From: Bradyrhizobium sp. LTSP885
Lineage (GTDB): Bacteria; Pseudomonadota; Alphaproteobacteria; Rhizobiales; Xanthobacteraceae
NCBI RefSeq assembly: GCF_000938305.1
Contig: NZ_JYMT01000031.1
Span: 186,001 to 250,000, forward strand
Direction of reading: 5' to 3'
DNA length: 64,000 bases
Both the position numbers and the translations under genes were made by a program. Below the pieces are notes generated by a model that had not been told where the DNA came from, made no database searches, and saw only the letters and a program-made list of their open reading frames with translations. Each line of letters begins with the position of its first letter. The stretch's first letter is position 1. Below, one piece after another: positions 25,142 through 33,039 of this stretch.

Positions 25142-26431
25142 ATGTCGGAAATGGTTCAGGCAAGTACGGCCGCTACAGCCGCACGTGTCAGCGACACCTA
25201 TCGCTGGACACAACTTGCGATCGGCGTCGCCGCAATGGTGATGATCGCAAACTATCAATACGGCTGGACGTTCTTCGTCCCCGACATCCAGAAGACATTC
25301 GGATGGGATCGCGCCTCGATCCAGTGGGCCTTTACCCTCTTTGTGTTATTCGAGACTTGGCTGGTGCCGGTCGAAGGCTGGTTCGTCGACAAATACGGCC
25401 CGCGCGTCGTCGTGCTGATCGGCGGCATCCTCTGCGCGGTCGGCTGGGCGATCAACGCCCAGGCGACCACGCTCAACGGCTACTATCTCGGCATGATCGT
25501 CGCGGGCATCGGCGCCGGCGGCGTCTACGGCACCTGCGTCGGCAATGCGCTGAAGTGGTTTCCCGACAAGCGCGGCCTCGCCGCCGGGATCACCGCGGCC
25601 GGCTTCGGTGCAGGCTCGGCGCTGACGGTCGCGCCGATCCAGGCGATGATCAAGGACTCCGGCTTCCAGGCCACCTTCCTTACTTTCGGTCTCGGCCAGG
25701 GCATCGTCATCATGCTGCTCGCCTTCTTTCTGCTGGCGCCGAAAGCGGGACAGGTGCCGCAGACGGTGCAGAACGCCAATCTGATCCAGACCCGGCGCAA
25801 CTATCAGCCGACCGAGGTGCTGCGGCAGCCTATTTTCTGGCTGATGTACGTCATGTTCGTGATCGTCGGCGCCGGCGGCCTGATGGTGACGGCAAACCTG
25901 AAGCCGATCGCCGTCGACTGGAAGGTCGACGCCATTCCGGTGACGCTGGTCGGCATCACCATGACGGCGGTGACGTTCGCCGCGACCATCGACCGGATCC
26001 TCAACGGCCTGACGCGTCCGTTCTTCGGCTGGATCTCCGACATGATCGGCCGCGAGAACACGATGTTCATCGCGTTCGGGATGGAGGGCCTCGGCATCTG
26101 GGCGCTCTACATGCTCGGCCACGATCCGGTATGGTTCGTGATCCTGTCCGGCTTCGTGTTCTTTGCCTGGGGCGAGATCTATTCGCTGTTCCCCTCGACC
26201 TGTACCGACACGTTCGGCGCCAAGTTCGCGACCACGAATGCGGGCCTGCTGTACACCGCGAAGGGCACCGCGGCGCTATTGGTGCCGATCGCAAACTACA
26301 TGCAGCAGTCGTCGGGTCATTGGGACAACGTGTTCATCATCGCCGCCGGCGCCAACATCCTGGCCTCGGTGCTTGCCATCGCGGTGCTCAAACCCTGGCG
26401 AAAAATCGTGGTGGCAAAGTCGATGGCGTAA
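25142..26431 (+). CDS. oxlT: OxlT-type MFS oxalate/formate antiporter, copy 1
   Basis: 429 residues from the ATG at 25142, with GGGAGGAG upstream. Twelve hydrophobic segments of an MFS permease are visible. The subfamily signature includes QYGWTFFVPDIQKTFGWDRASIQWAFTLFVLFETW, GAGGVYGTCVGNALKWFPDKRGLAAG and, in the eleventh helix, GLLYTAKGTAALLVP, where the Lys corresponds to the oxalate-binding Lys of OxlT. It exchanges oxalate for formate across the inner membrane. It is monocistronic between operator 4 and a terminator. A paralogue follows at 26662. Confidence 0.93.
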   Translation: MSEMVQASTAATAARVSDTYRWTQLAIGVAAMVMIANYQYGWTFFVPDIQKTFGWDRASIQWAFTLFVLFETWLVPVEGWFVDKYGPRVVVLIGGILCAVGWAINAQATTLNGYYLGMIVAGIGAGGVYGTCVGNALKWFPDKRGLAAGITAAGFGAGSALTVAPIQAMIKDSGFQATFLTFGLGQGIVIMLLAFFLLAPKAGQVPQTVQNANLIQTRRNYQPTEVLRQPIFWLMYVMFVIVGAGGLMVTANLKPIAVDWKVDAIPVTLVGITMTAVTFAATIDRILNGLTRPFFGWISDMIGRENTMFIAFGMEGLGIWALYMLGHDPVWFVILSGFVFFAWGEIYSLFPSTCTDTFGAKFATTNAGLLYTAKGTAALLVPIANYMQQSSGHWDNVFIIAAGANILASVLAIAVLKPWRKIVVAKSMA

Positions 26432-26457
26432 GCAATCGCCCAACCGTCCTGACGACG

Positions 26458-26485
26458 AAGCGCCCGGCTAACTGCCGGGCGTTTT
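26458..26485 (+). terminator. Rho-independent terminator after oxlT copy 1
   Basis: cgcccggc / gccgggcg stem with loop TAACT and a TTTT tail, 30 bases after the stop codon. Confidence 0.88.
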
Positions 26486-26506
26486 GCTTTCCCGCATCGT
26501 GAGAAA

Positions 26507-26523
26507 CGGTATCCTGGATGCCA
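26507..26523. promoter_or_regulatory. Operator copy 5, CGGTAT-CCTGG-ATGCCA
   Basis: On the reverse strand it reads TGGCAT-CCAGG-ATACCG, one base off the consensus. It is the distal of two sites before oxlT copy 2, its centre 55 bases from that of site 6 (about five helical turns), which would allow cooperative binding or looping. Confidence 0.65.
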
Positions 26524-26561
26524 ATTATGCTGCAACGCAACCGAAGGATGGGCTTGCTTTC

Positions 26562-26578
26562 TGGAATAAAGTATACCA
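26562..26578. promoter_or_regulatory. Operator copy 6, TGGAAT-AAAGT-ATACCA
   Basis: The proximal site before oxlT copy 2, 83 bases from its ATG. The right half is perfect, the left half has one mismatch, and the five-base spacing is kept. Confidence 0.65.
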
Positions 26579-26661
26579 GCATCCACGCAATGGTTGTGAT
26601 GATACGTCACACCAATTGCGTCACTCGGTCACAAGAGCAAGAACGCGTTCGGGAGGATTTG

Positions 26662-28005
26662 ATGGTGTCCAGCAACGCTGCCGTCACACAAGCACAACCT
26701 TCGTCGAGTGGTTTCCGCTGGCTCCAGCTCGCGATGGGCATCGTCTGCATGGCGATGATCGCGAACCTGCAATACGGCTGGACGCTGTTCGTCGACCCGA
26801 TCGACGGCGCGCATCACTGGGGCCGCGCGGCAATCCAGCTCGCCTTCACGATCTTTGTCGTGACCGAGACCTGGCTGGTGCCGGTCGAAGCCTGGTTCGT
26901 CGACAAATACGGCCCGCGCATCGTCATCATGTTCGGCGGCATCATGATCGCGCTCGCGTGGGTGCTCAACTCCTACGCCGACTCGCTCACTCTGCTCTAT
27001 ACCGCCGCCGTGATCGGCGGCATGGGTGCCGGCGCGGTGTACGGCACCTGTGTCGGCAATGCGCTGAAATGGTTTCCCGATCGCCGCGGCCTCGCCGCCG
27101 GCGCCACCGCAGCCGGCTTCGGCGCCGGCGCCGCGCTGACCGTGTGGCCGATCTCGATCATGATCGCTTCGAGCGGGTATCAGAGCGCATTCTTCGATTT
27201 CGGCATCGGCCAGGGCCTGATCGTCTTCGTGCTCGCCTTCTTCATCCAGAAGCCTGATGTCGCGATGCCGGCGAAGAAGAAGCAGCTCAATCTGCCGCAG
27301 ACCAAGATCGACTTCACGCCGCCGCAGGTGCTGCGCAGCCCGATCTTCTGGACCATGTATCTGGTGTTCGTGATGGTCGCTGCCGGCGGCCTGATGACGG
27401 CGGCGCAGATCGCGCCGATCGCGCACGACTACAAGATCGCCAATGTGCCGGTCTCGCTCGCCGGCTTCCAGATGGCGGCGCTGACGTTTGCGATTTCGCT
27501 CGACCGCATCTTCGACGGCTTCGGACGTCCGTTCTTCGGCTGGGTCTCCGACCAGATCGGCCGCGAGCACACCATGTTCATCGCGTTCGGCACCGGTGCG
27601 CTGATGCTGCTGACGCTCTCGACCTGGGGCCATATTCCGCTGGTGTTCGTGCTCTCGACCGCCGTCTATTTCGGCGTCTTCGGCGAGATCTACTCGCTGT
27701 TCCCGGCGACCTGCGGCGACACCTTCGGATCGAAGTACGCGACCACCAACAACGGCATGCTCTACACCGCGAAGGGCACCGCCTCGCTGCTGGTGCCGGC
27801 CGCCAGCATCGTCGCCGCCAGCTATGGCTGGCAGGCGGTGTTCGTGATCGCGGTCGCGCTCAATGCCACTGCGGCGCTGATGGCGCTGTTCGTGATCAAG
27901 CCGATGCGGCGCGCCTTCATCCTCGGCAGCGAGGCCGCCGCCGAAGCCGCGAGCGCCAAGACGAGCACTGAGACGAACGCCAAGACAAATGCCAAGACGG
28001 CCTGA
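26662..28005 (+). CDS. oxlT: OxlT-type MFS oxalate/formate antiporter, copy 2
   Basis: 447 residues from the ATG at 26662, with GGGAGGA upstream. It is paralogous to the copy at 25142 over the whole length (LQYGWTLFVDPIDGAHHWGRAAIQLAF, AVYGTCVGNALKWFPDRRGLAAG, GMLYTAKGTASLLVP with the helix-11 Lys). It differs in the central loop (KKKQLNLPQTKIDF) and has a C-terminal tail rich in Ala, Lys and Thr (about 25 residues) that copy 1 lacks. It is probably a recent tandem duplication with its own two operators and terminator, so the copies may differ in substrate affinity or direction. Confidence 0.93.
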   Translation: MVSSNAAVTQAQPSSSGFRWLQLAMGIVCMAMIANLQYGWTLFVDPIDGAHHWGRAAIQLAFTIFVVTETWLVPVEAWFVDKYGPRIVIMFGGIMIALAWVLNSYADSLTLLYTAAVIGGMGAGAVYGTCVGNALKWFPDRRGLAAGATAAGFGAGAALTVWPISIMIASSGYQSAFFDFGIGQGLIVFVLAFFIQKPDVAMPAKKKQLNLPQTKIDFTPPQVLRSPIFWTMYLVFVMVAAGGLMTAAQIAPIAHDYKIANVPVSLAGFQMAALTFAISLDRIFDGFGRPFFGWVSDQIGREHTMFIAFGTGALMLLTLSTWGHIPLVFVLSTAVYFGVFGEIYSLFPATCGDTFGSKYATTNNGMLYTAKGTASLLVPAASIVAASYGWQAVFVIAVALNATAALMALFVIKPMRRAFILGSEAAAEAASAKTSTETNAKTNAKTA

Positions 28006-28032
28006 TCCCAATCCGTCTCGCTGGACCGGAAG

Positions 28033-28063
28033 GAGGCGCACTTCGGTGCGCCTCTTCTTTTTG
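28033..28063 (+). terminator. Rho-independent terminator after oxlT copy 2
   Basis: A nine-pair stem gaggcgcac / gtgcgcctc closed by a TTCG tetraloop, then TTCTTTTT. Confidence 0.92.
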
Positions 28064-28072
28064 CCCCGCTGC

Positions 28073-28089
28073 AGGCATGCCAGATACAA
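28073..28089. promoter_or_regulatory. Weak eighth operator-like site, AGGCAT-GCCAG-ATACAA
   Basis: It keeps the 6+5+6 architecture but has two mismatches to TGGYAT-N5-ATRCCA. It lies after the oxlT terminator and 122 bases upstream of the stronger site before the CBS gene. It could be an auxiliary site or chance. Confidence 0.3.
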
Positions 28090-28203
28090 GAAGACCAATG
28101 ACTGAGGCCCTCAGTACCGTGCTCCGCCTCCCGATAGTCCACAAGCGTCAGTAATTCTGTCTATTTACAGTGATTATTTGGTCGTACCTTCGTCTGCGCC
28201 GTG

Positions 28204-28228
28204 TTGACAATTGGTATTATGTATACCA
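28204..28228 (+). promoter_or_regulatory. TTGACA element plus operator copy 7, TGGTAT-TATGT-ATACCA
   Basis: Consensus TTGACA at 28204-28209 is followed two bases later by a perfect palindromic site at 28212-28228, 33 bases before the CBS gene. The upstream stretch 28150-28195 is AT-rich. The geometry repeats that of the gntR promoter. Confidence 0.72.
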
Positions 28229-28261
28229 GACTAGCGTCACCAACAACCCAAGGAGGTCGCC

Positions 28262-28693
28262 ATGCAAGTCGGAGATATCCTGCGCAAGAAAACCGCCCGC
28301 GTCGCAACCGTTCGCATGAACGAGACCGTGGCGATCGCCGCGCAACTGATGCGCTCGAGCAATATCAGCGCGCTCGTTGTGAAGGATGTCGTCCGCACCG
28401 AGGGCAACACCCCCGTCGGCATGTTCACCGAGCGCGACGTCGTGCGCGCGATCGCCCAGCATGGCGCCGCCGGCGCCAACATGCGGGTGTCGCAATTCGT
28501 GTCCGTGCAGCAGTTGGTGTCCTGCAATTCGACCGACACGATCGAGCATATCCGTCATCTCATGAACAAGCACCACATCCGCCACGTGCCCGTGATCGAC
28601 AATTACAGCCTGATCGGCGTCGTCAGCATGCGCGACATCTCGGCTGCGCTCGACGAGGAAGCGACCGGCACCGCCACGGTGTTCGCGGCCTGA
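28262..28693 (+). CDS. CBS-pair domain protein in the oxalate regulon
   Basis: 143 residues, ATG preceded by AAGGAGG. The whole protein is one Bateman module: first CBS about 8-70 (VRMNETVAIAAQLMRSSNISALVV...GMFTERDVVRAI) and second about 78-135 (CNSTDTIEHIRHLMNKHHIRHVPVID...GVVSMRDISAAL). Such stand-alone modules bind adenine nucleotides, S-adenosyl or CoA-like ligands and regulate partners. It has its own oxalate operator, so it is presumably made with the pathway and may sense AMP/ATP or CoA status. The partner is unknown. Confidence 0.92.
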   Translation: MQVGDILRKKTARVATVRMNETVAIAAQLMRSSNISALVVKDVVRTEGNTPVGMFTERDVVRAIAQHGAAGANMRVSQFVSVQQLVSCNSTDTIEHIRHLMNKHHIRHVPVIDNYSLIGVVSMRDISAALDEEATGTATVFAA

Positions 28694-28849
28694 CCGATCG
28701 CTTCTGATAGCGCCGATATCCCTGGCATTGCACGCACGGGGACGACGGCATCACACCGCAATATCTGGCCTAACGCCTGTCGCAAGACAGGTGATCGCAA
28801 ATCTGCGCCGGGATCGTGCGCGCCGGAAACATCATCTTTGGGAGGACGC

Positions 28850-29935
28850 ATGGCGCGGAACATTCTGATCCTTGGAGCCTCGTACGGCTCATTGCTGGCG
28901 ACAAAGCTTTTGATGGCGGGTCACAACGCCACCCTGGTTTGCCGGAAACAGACGGCCGACCTCATCAATCGGGACGGCACTGAAGTTCGTATCAAGCTGC
29001 GCGATGAAGCGACCCATCGGCCAATCTTCTCGCGCGACTTGCCCGGGATCCTGGACGCGGTCGAGCCCGCCGACGTCGATCCTTCGCGCTATGATCTGGT
29101 CGGTCTTGCGATGCAGGAACCGCAATACGCCGACCATGCGATCAAGGCCCTGATGAAAGAGATCGCCAAGGCGAAGCTGCCTTGCCTGTCGATCATGAAC
29201 ATGCCGCCTTTGCCCTATCTCAAGCGGATCCCCGCGCTTGCGACAATGGATCTGGAGGCGGCCTATACCAATGCCGCTGTATGGGAGCGGTTCGAGCCGG
29301 GCCTGGTGTCGCTCTGCTCCCCTGATCCGCAGGCCTTCCGTCCACCGGAAGAGGCGGCGAATGTTCTTCATGTCGGCCTGCCGACCAACTTCAAGGCGGC
29401 GCCATTTGCGGACGCGAAACATAATCTGCTGCTTCGGGAGCTGGAGACTGACATCGATGCGGTGACGCTCGATGGTCAGGACGTTCCAGTGAAGCTCAGA
29501 GTGTTCGATTCGATGTTCGTGCCGCTGGCCAAATGGTCGATGCTGCTGACCGGGAATTATCGCTGCATCACACAGCGCGAGCCGCAATCGATCCGCGACG
29601 CGGTGCACGGCGATATCAATCTCTCGCGCTCGATCTACGGCCATGTCGATGCCATCGCCCAGCGTCTCGGCGCCGATCCCGCCGATCAGGTCCCTTTCGA
29701 GAAATACGCCAAAGCGGCGGAAAGCCTGCTCAAGCCCTCGTCGGCGGCACGCGCGGTCGCGGGCGGCGCGCCGACCATCGAGCGCGTCGACCTGCTGGTG
29801 AAGCTGATTTCACATCAGCTTGGCGTCCCCAATGTCGACATCGACCGCACGGTGCAGATCGTCAATCAGAAACTGAGGGGCATCGCGGCAGACGCCTCAG
29901 GCGCGCCGACAGGCGTTGCACTTGCAGTGACGTAG
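28850..29935 (+). CDS. Ketopantoate-reductase-like NAD(P) protein
   Basis: 361 residues from the ATG at 28850, with GGGAGGA upstream. The N-terminus MARNILILGASYGSLLATKLLMAGHNATLVCR is a nucleotide-binding fold of the ApbA type. The rest diverges from true PanE: LVGLAMQEPQYADHAIKALM replaces the usual conserved block, and PLAKWSMLLTGNYRC holds a Lys at the catalytic position. It is likely a 2-oxo-acid or opine-type dehydrogenase of unknown substrate. It follows the CBS gene by 156 bases, without an oxalate operator. Confidence 0.75.
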   Translation: MARNILILGASYGSLLATKLLMAGHNATLVCRKQTADLINRDGTEVRIKLRDEATHRPIFSRDLPGILDAVEPADVDPSRYDLVGLAMQEPQYADHAIKALMKEIAKAKLPCLSIMNMPPLPYLKRIPALATMDLEAAYTNAAVWERFEPGLVSLCSPDPQAFRPPEEAANVLHVGLPTNFKAAPFADAKHNLLLRELETDIDAVTLDGQDVPVKLRVFDSMFVPLAKWSMLLTGNYRCITQREPQSIRDAVHGDINLSRSIYGHVDAIAQRLGADPADQVPFEKYAKAAESLLKPSSAARAVAGGAPTIERVDLLVKLISHQLGVPNVDIDRTVQIVNQKLRGIAADASGAPTGVALAVT

Positions 29936-30046
29936 AGCTTGTCGATTCTGATTGAATCGGAAGGGAGCTCGCGTCTTCGTCGCGATCGATGGCAGCGGCG
30001 AACCATAGGCGTGAACTGGTTCTTGCCGTCGGCACCTGCTAGCTTG

Positions 30047-30796
30047 ATGACCAAGCGAATTCGCGCGGCTGGCATCACCCTGTTCATGCGCATCATCCTC
30101 GGCCTTCTCTCCGGTCTGATCGGCATGCTGGCCGGCTGGTTCGGGCTCGCCTTTCTGGTGGTCGCGCTCGCGGGGCCGGACCGCGACGGCGGCACCGCCA
30201 TGGGTGCCTTCTTCAATATCGGACCGATCGGCGCTGTGGTGGGCTTCATCGCCGGCGTGTGGCTATTCACTGGAATCGGCATCGTCAAAAGCGTGCCCTC
30301 CGCGGCGCCGTCCGGCAACGCCACCACGCCACCGACGCGCATCTCACGCCCCTTCGCGGTTGCGCTTCTTGTTCTCGCCGGAGGGCTCGGGTGGTGGGCG
30401 TGGTACGAGTTGATCCGCTCGCCCTACCTCACGCATGGCTTCATGACGCTCGACCTGCAGTTCCGGCTGCCGCCGGACATGGCCCTGCCGCCATCGAAAG
30501 AGGATGTACATATCGATGTCACCGAAGGCGGCCGCAGATATGCGCTCGTCAGCGTGAGCGATGGCTGGCACGGCCATGACGGCAACCGCCAGGTCATCCT
30601 CGCGACGGCGTCGTTGTCGTACAAGGCGAGCCAACGCGTCGTCAGCCTGGCCCTGCCCGGCATCGACGAAGTCACCTGGCGGCTCGATCTCGGCAGCGAT
30701 CCCGATCCCACGCCGGGCTACACGGCCTGGCGCCCGTCGAGCGGCAACGCCGCCACGAAGATCGAGATGAACTTCCGCCTGCGTGAAGACCGCTGA
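30047..30796 (+). CDS. Hypothetical membrane-anchored protein
   Basis: 249 residues if the ATG at 30047 is used; 30086 is another choice and neither has a clear ribosome site. Two to three N-terminal membrane helices (LFMRIILGLLSGLIGMLAGWFGLAFLVVALA, GAVVGFIAGVWLFTGIGIV and PFAVALLVLAGGLGWWAWYEL) lead into a soluble beta-rich domain from about residue 135 (LDLQFRLPPDMALPPSKEDVHIDV, WRLDLGSDPDP). I do not recognise the family. Confidence 0.7.
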   Translation: MTKRIRAAGITLFMRIILGLLSGLIGMLAGWFGLAFLVVALAGPDRDGGTAMGAFFNIGPIGAVVGFIAGVWLFTGIGIVKSVPSAAPSGNATTPPTRISRPFAVALLVLAGGLGWWAWYELIRSPYLTHGFMTLDLQFRLPPDMALPPSKEDVHIDVTEGGRRYALVSVSDGWHGHDGNRQVILATASLSYKASQRVVSLALPGIDEVTWRLDLGSDPDPTPGYTAWRPSSGNAATKIEMNFRLREDR

Positions 30797-30935
30797 AGAT
30801 CCCCGCATTTCCGCATGGGCCCGCCGCTCCTGCAGGATAGACTTTTGCCGGCCCGAACGGCATCCTCCGTGCGAACAACAACCGTGCGCGGCTTGTCCCG
30901 CGACACGGAAAATTCGAGCGGAAACCGAGGGCAGT

Positions 30936-31931
30936 ATGATCAAGACACGCTTCACCGAGATGTTCGGCGTCGACCACCCGATCGTGCAGGGCGGCATGCA
31001 ATGGGTCGGGCGCGCGGAGCTGGTCGCAGCCGTCGCCAATGCCGGCGCGCTCGGCATGATCACGGCGCTGACCCAGCCGACGCCGGATGATCTGCGCAAG
31101 GAGATCGCGCGCTGCCGCGACCTCACCGACAAGCCGTTCGGCGTCAACCTGACCATCCTGCCCTCAATCAAGCCGCCGCCCTACGCCGAATATCGCCAGG
31201 CGATCATCGAGAGCGGTATCAAGATCGTCGAGACCGCCGGCAACAAGCCGCAGGAGCATGTCGACGAGTTCAAGAAGAATGGCGTCAAGGTCGTGCATAA
31301 ATGCACCAGCGTCCGCCACGCGCTCTCCGCCGAGCGGATGGGCGTCGATGCGATCTCGATCGACGGCTTCGAATGCGCGGGACATCCAGGCGAGGACGAC
31401 ACGCCCGGCCTGATCCTGATCCCGGCCGCCGCCGACAAGGTGAAGATCCCGATGATCGCCTCGGGCGGATTCGGCGACGCCCGCGGCCTCGTTGCGGCGC
31501 TGGCACTCGGCGCCGACGGCATCAACATGGGCACGCGCTTCATGTGCACCAGGGAAAGCCCGATCCACCAACTCGTGAAGGAGAAGATCGTCGCCAATGA
31601 CGAGCGCGAAACCGAATTGATTTTCCGCACCATGCGCAACACCTCGCGCGTGGCCAGGAATGCGATCTCAACCAAGGTCGTGCAGATGGAGAAGGAAGGC
31701 GCCAAGTTCGAGGACGTCCGCGAACTCGTTGCCGGCGCCCGCGGCAAGATGGTCTACGCGACCGGCGATGCCGACGAGGGCATCTGGTCGGCCGGCCAGG
31801 TGCAGGGCCTGATCCACGACATTCCGACCTGTGGCGAACTGATCTCGCGCATCATCCGCGAGGCGGAGGCGATCATCCGCGAGCGGCTGGAAGGCATGAC
31901 ATCAGGCGGAAAACGCCAGGCAGCCGAATAG
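30936..31931 (+). CDS. Nitronate monooxygenase family flavoprotein
   Basis: 331 residues from the ATG at 30936. It has the TIM-barrel FMN features of the 2-nitropropane dioxygenase/nitronate monooxygenase family: HPIVQGGMQWVGRAELVAAVANAGALGMI, KPFGVNLTI, DAISIDGFECAGHPGEDD with the His region, and IASGGFGDARGLVAALALGADGINMGTRFM for the phosphate. It would oxidise alkyl nitronates or related toxic nitro acids, detoxifying propionate 3-nitronate; enoyl-reductase relatives exist. It is first in a loose run of rightward genes. Confidence 0.9.
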   Translation: MIKTRFTEMFGVDHPIVQGGMQWVGRAELVAAVANAGALGMITALTQPTPDDLRKEIARCRDLTDKPFGVNLTILPSIKPPPYAEYRQAIIESGIKIVETAGNKPQEHVDEFKKNGVKVVHKCTSVRHALSAERMGVDAISIDGFECAGHPGEDDTPGLILIPAAADKVKIPMIASGGFGDARGLVAALALGADGINMGTRFMCTRESPIHQLVKEKIVANDERETELIFRTMRNTSRVARNAISTKVVQMEKEGAKFEDVRELVAGARGKMVYATGDADEGIWSAGQVQGLIHDIPTCGELISRIIREAEAIIRERLEGMTSGGKRQAAE

Positions 31932-31998
31932 CGGCTAATGGTGTATCCATAGCGGCGGCCGGCTCCCTGAGACCGGACATCCTCCGACGGGAGTTTCC

Positions 31999-32994
31999 AT
32001 GCGTCTCTTCACGTCCGCTGTTGCGGCCGCGCTCTGTTTGTCAGCCACGTTGGCCCATGCGGCCGGCCTTCGGCTGATCAAGGTACAGGCCGACGGTGTT
32101 CCGCCGATGCAGATCGCGGTGTGGTCGCCCTGCGCTGCACCCGCGGGCGAGGTGCAACTGCGTACCTTGACCCTCCCCGGAACGACGGATTGCGCTGTCA
32201 TGGGCGAGAAGCTGCCGCTCATTGTGGTGTCGCATGGTTATGGCGGTAGCTTCACCGGACATCACGACACCGCCGAGACGCTTGCGGATGCCGGCTTTGT
32301 CGTGGTCGCGGTCAATCATCCCGTCGATACCGGCGCTGGCGACATGACCCGGGCGGATACGCTTGCGGTGCTGACCGAGCGCTCCGCCGACATCAAGCGC
32401 GCGATCGACTACATGCTCGGCGAATGGTCGGACCGCGCCAAGCTCGATCCCGACAAAATCGGTTTCTTCGGCTTCTCGCGCGGCGGCTACACCGGCCTCG
32501 TCGTCGCCGGTGCCAATCCTGATATCAGCAAAGCCACGGCGTTCTGCTCGGTGTTCGATCGCAAGCCGAGCTGCGGAGAACTGCAACGAAAGGAGATTCC
32601 GACCGGAACTCCGGTCCATGACCCTCGCGTCAAGGCCATGGTCATCGCCGATCCGGCGTTCGGTCCGTTGTTCGATCGGAACGGATTGAAGGATGTGAAG
32701 ATACCCACTCAGCTCTGGGCCTCGGAGCTCAGCGGCGAAGACGGGATCAGCGAGATCAATCCCGACCAGGTCGCGGCGATCGACAACGACCTGCCGGTCA
32801 AGGCGGACACCCACATTGTCCGCAATGGCGGACATTTTGTCTTCCTGTCGCCCTGCTCTGCGGATATGGCAAAGCGGCTGCCGAAATTCTGCACGGACCG
32901 GCCGGGCTTCGACCGCGTCGCTTTCCACAAGGAGTGGAACGCTGACAGTCTGGCCTTCTTTCGCAAGCATCTGGTGGACGCCCATCAGCCGTAA
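31999..32994 (+). CDS. Secreted alpha/beta hydrolase
   Basis: 331 residues, with a signal peptide ending at about residue 22 (ATLAHA). The nucleophile elbow GFSRGGYTG is near residue 158, the oxyanion region is IVVSHGYGGSFTGHH, and the catalytic His is probably in RNGGHFVFLSPC. The overall layout resembles the platelet-activating-factor acetylhydrolase/dienelactone hydrolase group. Four or more Cys suggest disulfides in the periplasm. The substrate is unknown. Confidence 0.87.
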   Translation: MRLFTSAVAAALCLSATLAHAAGLRLIKVQADGVPPMQIAVWSPCAAPAGEVQLRTLTLPGTTDCAVMGEKLPLIVVSHGYGGSFTGHHDTAETLADAGFVVVAVNHPVDTGAGDMTRADTLAVLTERSADIKRAIDYMLGEWSDRAKLDPDKIGFFGFSRGGYTGLVVAGANPDISKATAFCSVFDRKPSCGELQRKEIPTGTPVHDPRVKAMVIADPAFGPLFDRNGLKDVKIPTQLWASELSGEDGISEINPDQVAAIDNDLPVKADTHIVRNGGHFVFLSPCSADMAKRLPKFCTDRPGFDRVAFHKEWNADSLAFFRKHLVDAHQP

Positions 32995-33039
32995 CGTCCC
33001 GTCGAACACGCCTCGGCCAACAAGAGTAGAGCAAAGCCA

